A DNA stretch of 64,000 bases from Chloroflexota bacterium (GTDB taxonomy: Bacteria > Chloroflexota > Dehalococcoidia > Bin125), in the NCBI GenBank assembly GCA_009838735.1, contig VXQZ01000037.1, positions 84,127 through 148,126 of the forward strand, written 5' to 3'. Position 1 is the first letter of the stretch, and the number at the start of each line of letters is the position of its first letter. Under the pieces are notes generated by a model. The model was not told where the DNA came from. It was given only the letters and a program-made list of their open reading frames with translations, and ran no database searches. This document shows, in pieces, positions 26,108 to 33,960 of the stretch. The position numbers and the translations under genes were made by a program.

Positions 26108-28450
26108 ATGCCCGACAGCCGACCCGGTCCGCTCGCCAACGTCCGCGTCATCGACCTGACTGACGATCACGCCATCTACGCGGGTAAGCTCATCGCCGAT
26201 CTCGGCGCTCAGGTCATCAGAGTTGAACCATCCGGCGGCGACCCGCTCAGGCAGCGCGGCCCGTTTCACGGCAATGGCGCATCGCTCTGGCACGCCTTCT
26301 TCGCCAGTTCCCGCGACTTCCAGATCGAGGAACCGGGATCTGTCGCCCAACTCGCCCAGTCGGCCGATATTATTCTCGACTGTGAGCGACTGAGCGATCC
26401 CGAGGGCCTGCTGGAAGCGAATCCGGGGCTCGTCATCGTCGATGTCACCTCGTTTGGTCGCTCCGGTCCCTGGCGGGACTACCAGGCGCCGGGCCTCGTC
26501 GCCGAGGCGCTGGGCGGTGTCGCCGCCACCTCAGGCGACGCCGACACGCCGCCGCTCAAGCTCTACGGGGACCAGTACGCATTCGTCGGAGGCGTGTACG
26601 CCGCCGTCGGCGCGCTGGCCGCGCTCAACCATGCCCGCGAGACCGGGCAGGGCCAGATTGTCCGTCTGAGCACCCACGAGGCGCTGGGCAGCATTCTTGA
26701 GCATGTGCTGATGTGGGCCTGGCACCACGAGATGCTTCCGTTCGCGGATGGCCCTGTGCTTCCGCGCCAGGGCTCGCTGCACTGGTCCAACGCCTACGTC
26801 GTCATGCAGGCGATCGGCGGATCGATCATGATCACGCCAACGCCCGACTTCTCCAAGCAGGTCGCCTGGCTGATCGAGGAGGGGACCGGGATGGACCTGC
26901 TGGACGAGCGCTTCAGCGATCCCGCCAATCTGGCCGAGATGATCGACCTGACCATGACCTCCCTGAGGGAGTGGGTGAGCACCAAGGAGGTCGAGCCCTT
27001 CTTCCACGAGGCCCAGGCCCGGCACCATCCATACGGCTGGGTCATGACCACGCCTGAGGTCGCGGCCAACCCGCAGCTCGATGCCCGCGACTGGTGGACG
27101 CCGTACCCCGTCGGAGATGCGATGGTGAGAGGCCCCGGCGCCCCCTACCACTTCTCCGACACCCCGTGGCGCGTCAAGAGGCTCGACGATGCTCCCACCT
27201 CCCCCTCGCAGGGGGAAGCGCCGCAGGCGGAGGGGGTCCCCCACAGCGGCCGCCGCACCACCGGACCCCTCGAAGGCATCCGCATCCTCGACTTCACCCA
27301 CGTCCTCGCCGGACCGTTCGCCACCCGCGTCCTCGCCGACATGGGTGCCGACGTCGTCAAGATCATGTCCTCGACCCGCGCCGGTCTGGCCGGCGGCGTT
27401 GACCACCCGTACCACGCGCTCTGGAACCGCAACAAGCGTGTCTTCCAGCTCGATCTCAGCCGCCAGGAGGCCCGCGACATTGCCCGCGAGCTGGCGCTCC
27501 AGGCCGATGTCGTGATCGACAACTTCTCCGTCGGCGTGCTCGACCGCTGGGGCATCGGGTACGACGCGGTCAGCCCCGACAATCCCGGCGTCATCTACAT
27601 CGGCATGTCCGGCATGGGCACGTCCGGTCCCTGGTCGAAGTACGTCACCTACGCACCGACCGTCCACGCACTTGCCGGCCTGACCTACCTCACCGGCGTG
27701 CCCGGGCGCAACGACATCGGCATCGGTTTCAGCTACAACGACCACATGGCCGGCCTGCACGGCGCAGTCGCCGTGCTCGCCGCGCTCGAAGGCCGTCGAC
27801 TGACCGGCCGCGGCCAGCGGATCGACATGAGCCAGTTCGAGGTCGGCGTCAACTTCGGCGGCCCGGCCTTGCTCAACTGGTTCGCCAACGGCGTCGCTGC
27901 CGAGCCGGTCGGCAACGACCCACCCTGGGAGTCGTGGACCCCGCACGCGATCTACCGTTGTCGGGGAGAGGATCGGTGGTGCGCGATCGCAGTCATCGAC
28001 GATGAGCAGTGGAACTCGTTATGTCGGCTGATGCAGGCCGACGACTGGCTCAACGACAACGCAATGGCCACGGTCCAAGGACGAGCAGCCAGAAGGGGCG
28101 AAATCGACGGCCGCATCTCTCAATGGACGGCCGCCCAGGATCGTTACGAGCTCATGCAGCGCTGCCAGCAGGCCGGAGTTCCCGCCGGAGTCGTCCAGAC
28201 CGGCGACGACCTCATCAACCGAGACCCGCAGCTCGCCGAGGCCAACATGCACTTCGCCTACGACGACCCTCATCCCGACCTCGGCCCGCTCAAAGCCGAC
28301 CGGCTGGCGCTGCGCTTTGAGAAGACCCCCGCAACCGTCTACAGCCGCTCCGAGGTCTACGGAGAATCCAACCTCTCCGTCGCCGCCGACTGGCTGGGAA
28401 TGTCGGCAGATAAGGTGGCTCGCCTCGAAGCCGAAGGCGTCGTGGAATAA
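26108..28450 (+). CDS. Class III CoA-transferase with two CaiB/BaiF domains in one chain
   Basis: Class III transferases move CoA between carboxylic acids. Each half of this 780-residue protein is one CaiB/BaiF domain: about residues 5-360 (GPLANVRVIDLTDDHAIYAG, DLGAQVIRVEPSGGDPLRQR) and about 390-780 (LEGIRILDFTHVLAGPFATR, LADMGADVVKI). The catalytic Asp is expected at the ALNHARETGQGQIVRLS region in the first half and the equivalent segment (RRLTGRGQRIDMSQFE) in the second. The N-terminal half has degenerate positions (LTDDHAIYAGKLIAD) and may be structural. The linker of about 25 residues (DAPTSPSQGEAPQAEGVPHS) is encoded by a palindromic repeat. Normal family members have one 400-residue domain and dimerise. 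Confidence 0.93.
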   Translation: MPDSRPGPLANVRVIDLTDDHAIYAGKLIADLGAQVIRVEPSGGDPLRQRGPFHGNGASLWHAFFASSRDFQIEEPGSVAQLAQSADIILDCERLSDPEGLLEANPGLVIVDVTSFGRSGPWRDYQAPGLVAEALGGVAATSGDADTPPLKLYGDQYAFVGGVYAAVGALAALNHARETGQGQIVRLSTHEALGSILEHVLMWAWHHEMLPFADGPVLPRQGSLHWSNAYVVMQAIGGSIMITPTPDFSKQVAWLIEEGTGMDLLDERFSDPANLAEMIDLTMTSLREWVSTKEVEPFFHEAQARHHPYGWVMTTPEVAANPQLDARDWWTPYPVGDAMVRGPGAPYHFSDTPWRVKRLDDAPTSPSQGEAPQAEGVPHSGRRTTGPLEGIRILDFTHVLAGPFATRVLADMGADVVKIMSSTRAGLAGGVDHPYHALWNRNKRVFQLDLSRQEARDIARELALQADVVIDNFSVGVLDRWGIGYDAVSPDNPGVIYIGMSGMGTSGPWSKYVTYAPTVHALAGLTYLTGVPGRNDIGIGFSYNDHMAGLHGAVAVLAALEGRRLTGRGQRIDMSQFEVGVNFGGPALLNWFANGVAAEPVGNDPPWESWTPHAIYRCRGEDRWCAIAVIDDEQWNSLCRLMQADDWLNDNAMATVQGRAARRGEIDGRISQWTAAQDRYELMQRCQQAGVPAGVVQTGDDLINRDPQLAEANMHFAYDDPHPDLGPLKADRLALRFEKTPATVYSRSEVYGESNLSVAADWLGMSADKVARLEAEGVVE
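27199..27242. repeat. Palindromic repeat embedded in the CoA-transferase coding sequence
   Basis: CTCCCCC-TCGCA-GGGGGAAG followed by CGCCGCAGGCG and GAGGGGGTCCCCC. This is the same two-part design as the intergenic copies at 19699 and 36881. It lies exactly at the junction of the two CaiB/BaiF domains and is read through in frame as a Ser/Pro/Gly/Glu-rich linker. Confidence 0.8.
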
Positions 28451-28903
28451 TTCGTCTGCGTCCTCCTTTCTGTCGCTGTCGATTGCCGGTTTCAGGTTTT
28501 CGCTCTACTTTTTTTCTGACGGGCTGAGCGGTTCGATCTCCCGTGTTGTACTGGGTTTCGTGTTCCAGGTCTTTCAGCTTTTTTCAGGTCTTTTAGGTTG
28601 TTTCGGCGCACCTGATGGGGGAGATTCGTTCTGGAGCGTTCGGATCTGTTCGGCTGCGTTCGGTCGGATCCTTGAGGTGGTGGTGGCGTCGGTTGGGAGG
28701 GCGAATGTACGCATGGGCCTGTGCTCTCGGCTGCATAATGTCGAACGGATAATCTCATCCTATTGGGAGGCGGCCGGGCCGAGCCTTCGACTGGCGTAAC
28801 CGCCTTTACGGAATGTGTCGGCACTGCTCGGACCCTCCCGGTGACACCCATTGCAGCGCTTGTGTTCTCCCAGGGGGGCAGCCCCGGTGCCCGATCAGGC
28901 GAG

Positions 28904-28926
28904 ATTCCCGCGGCGAGCGCGGGAAT
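28904..28926. repeat. REP-like palindrome, ATTCCCGCG variant
   Basis: ATTCCCGCG-GCGAG-CGCGGGAAT, perfect 9-bp stem, flanked by CGAG on the left and GACGG on the right. It is the reverse orientation of the ATACCCGCG family. Confidence 0.8.
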
Positions 28927-29032
28927 GACGGGGTTAGGAGCGGGTGCGACAGACCCATGGGGTGGGCGGCCCCATCCGTCACGTCGTGGCAGATCCGCTG
29001 GAAGAGACCTGCACGTAGACGACGTTCCGGTC

Positions 29033-29053
29033 CCCTCTCCCGGCGGGAGAGGG
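29033..29053. repeat. Palindrome of the CCCTCTCCC family
   Basis: CCCTCTCCC-GGC-GGGAGAGGG, perfect 9-bp stem, lies beyond the 3' end of the TPP-enzyme gene and could also act as its terminator. Confidence 0.75.
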
Positions 29054-29106
29054 AGTTGGTCCTCGTGGGATTACCCGCAACTCTCCGGAGGGGGAGCTCT
29101 TTGTTC

Positions 29107-30753
29107 CTACCTAAACACCGAGTAGTCGATCTCCTTTGACGTGATCACCTCGATCAGCGCCGGTTGACCGTCCTCGGTGGCTCGGATGCCTCGCTTGAAG
29201 GCGGCGTTGAGATCTTCCGGCGACTCGACGCGCTCTCCGTAGCCTCCGAAGGCTTTGGCCATATCGGAGTAGTTTCCGGAGATGTCGGTGGCCCGGTACT
29301 TCTCGGTGGCGGTTTTCATGATCGGCAACTCGATCGCCATCGAGAAGTTGTTGAGCAGCACGCTGAGGATCGGAATGTTCTCGCGCACGGCGGTCTCGAA
29401 ATCCATGCCGGTCATGCCGATCGCGGCGTCGCCCCAGACGTTGACGCAGGTCTTCTCGGGATCGGAGACCTTGGCTCCCATGGCGTAGCCGAGGCCGGTG
29501 CCGAGCTGCGTCGTCTTGCCCCAGCCGATGTAGCTGAGCGGCGTGGTCGAGTTCCAGAACGGCGACATCTGATCACGGGGTGATCCGGCGTCGTGGGTCG
29601 CCACGACGTTGTCGATCCCGACCGTTTCATCCAGCGTCGCGTGCAGGTCGCGCAGCGCGCGGTAGGGGTTGATCGGCGTGTCGTTCGAGTCGGTCTTGTG
29701 CGACCAGTCCTTGCGCCAGGCGCCGTTGACCTCGGCGATCTTCGTGGCGATCGCGTCGGCGCGGCCACGCGGACCGGAGATCAGTTCGCGCACCTCGGCG
29801 ATGATCGCATCGAGCACCAGCGCGGCGTCGCCGACGACGCCCTCGGAGATCTCGACCTCGTTGTTGAAGTCCTCGGGATCGAGCGTTGAATGGATGTAGT
29901 ACGGACCCTTGGGCATCTGCAGACCGAAACCGGTCTTGGCGAAGGAGCAGCCGATGCCGAAGACCACGTCCGCGTCGCGCAAGAACTCGTGCACGGCCTG
30001 GGGGAAGGCGCGGCCGCCGGAGCCCAGCGAGAGCGGGTGCGTCTCGGGGAAGGCGCTCTTGCCCTGCAGCGAGGTCGTGACCGGCGACTCCAGCAACTCG
30101 GCCAGCTCCTTGAGCTGATCCCAGGCCCTGGCGTAGTGGACGCCTTGACCGGCGTAGATCACCGGACGCTCGGCGTTGACCAGCGTCTGCGCCGCCTTGC
30201 GCGCGTCGGCCGGATCCGGACCCGAGCGATACGCCGGAGTCGGGGTGTAGTTGATCGGCTCCTCGATCTCGGCGCCCCAGAGGTCGCCCGGAATCTCCAG
30301 CACGACCGGTCGCTGGCGGCCGTTCTTGGCGTGCGTGAACGCGCGGCGGACGGCGTTGGCGAGGTCGTTGGCGTCGGTCAGTTGCTCGGTCCACTTGCTC
30401 ACGTGCTGGAAGTTGACCAGACCGGAGAAGTTGGGCGACACGTTGGTCTGCGCCCGCGCGTAGCCGCCCGGAATCGCAACCATCGGCGCCGACTCCGACC
30501 AGGCCTGGGCCAGACCGCCGAACGAGTTCTCCGAGCCGGGACCGTTCTGGGTCAGATAGACGGCCACGCGGTCGCCCGAGTTCATCCGCGCAAAGGCGTC
30601 GGCGATGTGAATCCCGGTCCGCTCTTGGCGCACGATGATCGTGCGGATGTCGGCCTCGGCGGCCGCCTCGAAGATCGGGTTGACGGGATAACCGACCACG
30701 AAGTCGACGCCTTCCCGCTTCAGCATCTCGGCAATCGCGTTTGCAGTTCTCAT
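29107..30753 (-). CDS. Thiamine-pyrophosphate enzyme of the acetolactate synthase/pyruvate oxidase family
   Basis: This 548-residue TPP enzyme shows the conserved Glu that activates TPP in IIVRQERTGIHIADAFARMN (about residue 44). A central domain (about 180-330) has lost an obvious FAD site. The TPP-binding motif GDAAIGMTG...NIPILSVLLNN is the GDG-N27-NN pattern with GDA. The family makes or breaks C-C bonds next to carbonyls, for example acetolactate synthase, oxalyl-CoA decarboxylase or sulfopyruvate-type enzymes. No small regulatory subunit is adjacent, so biosynthetic acetolactate synthase is unlikely. ATG 30753 follows AAGGAGA, better than a start 30 nt upstream. An amidase gene lies just upstream on the same strand. 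Confidence 0.88.
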   Translation of the reverse strand: MRTANAIAEMLKREGVDFVVGYPVNPIFEAAAEADIRTIIVRQERTGIHIADAFARMNSGDRVAVYLTQNGPGSENSFGGLAQAWSESAPMVAIPGGYARAQTNVSPNFSGLVNFQHVSKWTEQLTDANDLANAVRRAFTHAKNGRQRPVVLEIPGDLWGAEIEEPINYTPTPAYRSGPDPADARKAAQTLVNAERPVIYAGQGVHYARAWDQLKELAELLESPVTTSLQGKSAFPETHPLSLGSGGRAFPQAVHEFLRDADVVFGIGCSFAKTGFGLQMPKGPYYIHSTLDPEDFNNEVEISEGVVGDAALVLDAIIAEVRELISGPRGRADAIATKIAEVNGAWRKDWSHKTDSNDTPINPYRALRDLHATLDETVGIDNVVATHDAGSPRDQMSPFWNSTTPLSYIGWGKTTQLGTGLGYAMGAKVSDPEKTCVNVWGDAAIGMTGMDFETAVRENIPILSVLLNNFSMAIELPIMKTATEKYRATDISGNYSDMAKAFGGYGERVESPEDLNAAFKRGIRATEDGQPALIEVITSKEIDYSVFR

Positions 30754-30788
30754 ACTGAGGTCTCCTTGAGGTTCGGCCGTCACCCTAA

Positions 30789-30809
30789 CCCTCTCCCTCA
30801 GGGAGAGGG
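30789..30809. repeat. Palindrome of the CCCTCTCCC family
   Basis: CCCTCTCCCT-CA-GGGAGAGGG with the conserved side arm TCACCCTAA on its left, lying between the amidase and TPP-enzyme genes. It is the reverse orientation of the copies at 35198 and 43538. Confidence 0.8.
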
Positions 30810-30826
30810 GAATTCTGGCTGGCTGT

Positions 30827-32257
30827 CTACGCGTCTGAGTGTACGGGAGGCTTCCGACTCGCCCACGGTTGCGCCTGTTCGAGCGCCGAGCCGATCCGAA
30901 TCAGCGACGCCTCGTCGCCGTAGGGGGCGACGAAGTGGGTACCGATCGGCAGGCCGTCCTCGTTCCAGTAGAGCGGGATCGAGGCGGCGGGGTTGCCGGC
31001 AGAATTGAAGGTCGACGTGTACGCCACGGTGTAGGCGACGTCCTCGCCCTGGGCGCGCATGTCGTCGCGGTCGAGGTTGAGGTGGCCGAGCGGGAAGGGC
31101 GGCATCGCCATCGTCGGCGTGAGCATCAGGTCATACCCGGTGAAGAAGCCGGCGACGATCCTGCCGATCGCATGGACGGCCCGCGTGGCGCGAATGTAGT
31201 CGGCGGCGCTGGGCTGTTCTGAGTTGATCATTTGCCAGGTGATCGGCTCGACGTCTTCGGGATTGGGTTCGCGTCCGAGCTGGGCCGCGCGGTCCTGGAC
31301 CGCGACCAGCGTGCTGGGGCGAACGACATTCCAGAGGGCGATGCGCAGTTCTTCCGGGATTTCCAGCTCCGCGTCCTCGACCTCCAGCCCGAGCTGTCGG
31401 CAGAGATTGGCAGCGTGATCGACGGCCGCGACGCAGTCGGGGTGCGTCTCGACGCCGTTGAAGGCCGTCTTGATCACGCCAACGCGCAGGTTGCCCGGGT
31501 CTCGGCCAACCTCGTCGAGCCAGGGACGCTCCGGCGGCGGAGGGTAGTACGGGGCGCCGAGGTCGGGACCGGCGGTGGCGTCGAGCAGCGCGGCAGAGTC
31601 GCGGACGCTGCGGGAGACGGCGTGGATCGTCGACTGCCCGGCCCAGCCCTCCCCGACATCCGGTCCAGCCGGAGTGCGTGCGCGAGTTGGCTTGAGCCCA
31701 AACAAACCGCAGCAGGAGGCGGGGATGCGGATGCTGCCGCCGCCATCGGATGCATTCGCAACCGGGAGGATGCCCGCCGCTACCGCTGCCGCCGCGCCGC
31801 CCGAGGAGCCTCCTGCCGTGTGCTCAAGATTCCAGGGGTTACGAGTCTTGCCGTGGAGGATCGACTCGGTCGTGGCGGTGATCCCGAATTCGGGCGACGT
31901 GGATCGACCGAAAATCGAGAGACCGGCAGCCTTGTAGCGCGTCGTCATCTCGTGATCATGGTCTGGGACGTAGTCGGCGAAGATGCGCGAGCCGTTGCTC
32001 ATCGGCTGACCGGCGTAGAGCAGGTAGAGGTCCTTGAGCAGGAAGGGCACGCCGGTGAAGGGGCCGTCAGGCAGGCCCGCGTATGCTCGCTCCCGCGCTT
32101 CGTCGTAGTAGGGATAGACGACCGCATTGATCTGCGGGTTGACCCGCTCGGCTCGCTCGATCGCCTCCTCGAGCAACTCTGTCGCCGATACCTCGTTCTC
32201 GGCGACCATCCGAGCCAGTTCCAACCCGTCGAAGTCCGAATAGCCCTGTATTGCCAT
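30827..32257 (-). CDS. Amidase signature family enzyme
   Basis: This 476-residue hydrolase of the amidase signature family has all three residues of the Ser-cisSer-Lys triad: Lys75 in GVPFLLKDLY, cis-Ser152 in AGGSSGGAAAAVAAG and nucleophile Ser175 in DGGGSIRIPAS. Family members hydrolyse amides, including aryl or fatty amides and, in GatA, glutamine on tRNA. The context (TPP enzyme downstream, no gatB or gatC) argues for catabolic amide hydrolysis rather than tRNA work. ATG 32257 is the clear start. The gene is divergent from rph, only 27 nt apart. Confidence 0.93.
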   Translation of the reverse strand: MAIQGYSDFDGLELARMVAENEVSATELLEEAIERAERVNPQINAVVYPYYDEARERAYAGLPDGPFTGVPFLLKDLYLLYAGQPMSNGSRIFADYVPDHDHEMTTRYKAAGLSIFGRSTSPEFGITATTESILHGKTRNPWNLEHTAGGSSGGAAAAVAAGILPVANASDGGGSIRIPASCCGLFGLKPTRARTPAGPDVGEGWAGQSTIHAVSRSVRDSAALLDATAGPDLGAPYYPPPPERPWLDEVGRDPGNLRVGVIKTAFNGVETHPDCVAAVDHAANLCRQLGLEVEDAELEIPEELRIALWNVVRPSTLVAVQDRAAQLGREPNPEDVEPITWQMINSEQPSAADYIRATRAVHAIGRIVAGFFTGYDLMLTPTMAMPPFPLGHLNLDRDDMRAQGEDVAYTVAYTSTFNSAGNPAASIPLYWNEDGLPIGTHFVAPYGDEASLIRIGSALEQAQPWASRKPPVHSDA

Positions 32258-32278
32258 CTGTCCGTCCTCTCCTAAGCT
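32251..32278 (+). promoter_or_regulatory. Candidate promoter of rph (leaderless arrangement)
   Basis: TTGCCA (32251-32256), a 16-nt spacer and TAAGCT (32273-32278) stand 6 nt before ATG 32285. The -35 overlaps the first codons of the divergent amidase gene. No ribosome binding site is present for rph. Confidence 0.45.
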
Positions 32279-32284
32279 CTACGC

Positions 32285-32989
32285 ATGGTACGCATCGACG
32301 GCCGACAGCCCAACGAGTTACGTCCGCTCAGCTTTGAACTTGGCGTGCAGAAGCACGCCGACGGCTCGTGCATTGTCTCCCTGGGCGATACCCGCGTGCT
32401 CTGCGCTGTGACGGTTGAGGAACAGGTCCCGCGCTGGATGCGCGGTTCCGCTCGCGGCTGGCTGACCGCCGAGTACAACATGCTGCCCGCGGCCACCAAC
32501 ACCCGCTCCAACCGCGAGCGCGTGCTCTCCGCCGGCCGGACCAAGGAGATCCAGCGCCTGATCGGACGCAGCCTGCGAGCCGCCATCGACCTCGACGCCC
32601 TCGGCGAGCGAACCTTCAACATCGACTGCGACGTGCTCGACGCCGACGGCGGGACCCGAACCGCGGCGATCACCGGCGCATTCGTCGCCGTCACCCAGGC
32701 CATCGACAAACTGGCCTACAAGAAATCACCAATCACTTCCCCCGTCGCCGCCGTCAGCATCGGCATCATCGACGGCCAGGTCCTCGTCGACCTCGACTAC
32801 GGCGAGGACTCGACCGCAGACGTCGACTGCAACATCGTCGGCCTGGCCACGGGAGGCCTCGTCGAAGTCCAGGGCACCGCCGAGGGTCAATCGTTCAGCC
32901 CGGGCCAACTCGCTGACATGGTCGCCGCGGCTCAAACAGCGCTCAAGGAAATGTTCGCCGCTCAGCAGGCGGCCGTCGATCAAAAGTAA
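32285..32989 (+). CDS. rph: Ribonuclease PH
   Basis: RNase PH is a phosphorolytic 3'-5' exoribonuclease that trims tRNA precursors. The 234-residue protein shows RIDGRQPNELRPLSFELGVQ, GDTRVLCAVTVEEQVPRWMRG, GWLTAEYNMLPAATNTR with the RERVLSAGRTKEIQRLIGRSLRA phosphate-binding helix, and the Asp pair in VLVDLDYGEDSTADVDCN. Length and motifs are standard. It is divergent from the amidase and overlaps the end of the convergent HIT-family gene by 10 nt. Confidence 0.97.
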   Translation: MVRIDGRQPNELRPLSFELGVQKHADGSCIVSLGDTRVLCAVTVEEQVPRWMRGSARGWLTAEYNMLPAATNTRSNRERVLSAGRTKEIQRLIGRSLRAAIDLDALGERTFNIDCDVLDADGGTRTAAITGAFVAVTQAIDKLAYKKSPITSPVAAVSIGIIDGQVLVDLDYGEDSTADVDCNIVGLATGGLVEVQGTAEGQSFSPGQLADMVAAAQTALKEMFAAQQAAVDQK

Positions 32990-33846
32990 TCCGCGTACAG
33001 ACCCAGGTGGCTCCCGCCAACCAGCAACACATGCGCCGGACCAAACTCCTCGTCCGACTGCTGACCGGGGAAATTGCTCATCACCCGAAACCCGCCCGGG
33101 GACGCTTCGGCTCCATACTCAACCACATCAGCTCCGACCTGCCCCACGTCCTCCCACATCCCCCACTGTGAGATCGGTTCTCGCGGCACCGCCAGCAGCG
33201 CCATCTTGGGCAACGAACGATTCGGCGACGTAAACCCGACGGACACTGTCACCTGCCACAGATTGGAGCGGCCCGCCTCCAGCGTCGGCAGCGCGTCGTA
33301 GAAGATTGCAGACTCCGTCTCATGGACGATCGTCGAGCCGTTCCTCGTCACCGCTTCGAGCCAGGGCTCGCCCGTCGGCGACCAGCGTGACGGATCGAGT
33401 TCCTTGGCCGCGTGGACCTGCAGGTGCGCATGCGGCTGCGACTGCTCGCCCATGGAACCGAAGTTGCAGAACACGCGAAATCCCGCCGGCGCCCGCTCGG
33501 CGTCTCGATCCTGCAGCCACTCGACCGTCTGCAGACCATGGTCCCGAGCCGTGGCTCCGACCTCGCCCAGGTCCGACCACAGCTCGCTCTGCTGCGAATA
33601 GAACGGGGTCACGGCGTCCGAGTGCTCCTGCGGGATCACCAGCGACGTCAGATCGAAAAACAGATACTGATTCTCGAAGACGAATACCTCCGGTCGATCC
33701 TCGGACCATGGCGCAGATGGGTCGCCGCGTCGTGAGTCCGTGAATCGCCGCTGTCCGTCGCGAAAGAACAGCGCCGACTCGCTCCCGTCCGCGATCCCGC
33801 AAAACACGCAAAACCGCGTCGGACGCTGCCCCGGCTTGTTCGGCAT
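32980..33846 (-). CDS. HIT-superfamily protein (GalT/HIT-like nucleotide hydrolase or transferase)
   Basis: This 288-residue protein has the histidine-triad active site in QSQPHAHLQVHAAKEL (about residues 133-148, pattern HxHxxxH). An N-terminal CVFCGIADG (Cys13, Cys16) could bind zinc, as is common in HIT/Ap4A phosphorylase-like proteins. It is longer than simple HIT hydrolases, with a second half (WQVTVSVGFTSPNRSLPKMA) resembling the duplicated fold of GalT or Ap4A phosphorylase. The start MPNKPGQRP at 33846 follows GAGG; an open frame upstream overlaps the divergent DUF1015 gene and is not coding. Exact nucleotide substrate unknown. Confidence 0.8.
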   Translation of the reverse strand: MPNKPGQRPTRFCVFCGIADGSESALFFRDGQRRFTDSRRGDPSAPWSEDRPEVFVFENQYLFFDLTSLVIPQEHSDAVTPFYSQQSELWSDLGEVGATARDHGLQTVEWLQDRDAERAPAGFRVFCNFGSMGEQSQPHAHLQVHAAKELDPSRWSPTGEPWLEAVTRNGSTIVHETESAIFYDALPTLEAGRSNLWQVTVSVGFTSPNRSLPKMALLAVPREPISQWGMWEDVGQVGADVVEYGAEASPGGFRVMSNFPGQQSDEEFGPAHVLLVGGSHLGLYADYF

Positions 33847-33960
33847 GCGCCTCAGCGTCGCACCAAACCCCCGACCGCGCAAACCCGTGAGATACGATCT
33901 TCCCAGTCCCCGCTTCACGCGGGAACCCGCTCGGGCTCGACCCACCGAGGAATCCCAACC

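Larger units (their letters stand above)
28451..29106. other. Gene-free stretch: GT-rich segment plus repeats
   Basis: This 656-nt interval holds no convincing gene. The left half (about 28460-28720) is strongly T- and G-rich on the plus strand, with runs of T and many TTCGG words. Its right end GTTGGGAGGGCGAATGTA resembles, in reverse orientation, the AC-rich tail of the HTH gene at 44281. A 46-codon minus-strand frame (28574-28714) starts MRTFALPTDATTT and may be a relic. The right half carries two palindromes (28904, 29033). Confidence 0.6.

Noticed and set aside
26531-27946. Long minus-strand open frame (471 codons) opposite the CoA-transferase
   Set aside because: The product is Gly/Ala/Val-rich and low in motifs; the plus-strand CaiB/BaiF domains explain the sequence.
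28574-28714. Short minus-strand frame starting MRTFALPTDATTT
   Set aside because: Only 46 codons, no ribosome binding site and low complexity; kept as a possible relic, not as a gene.
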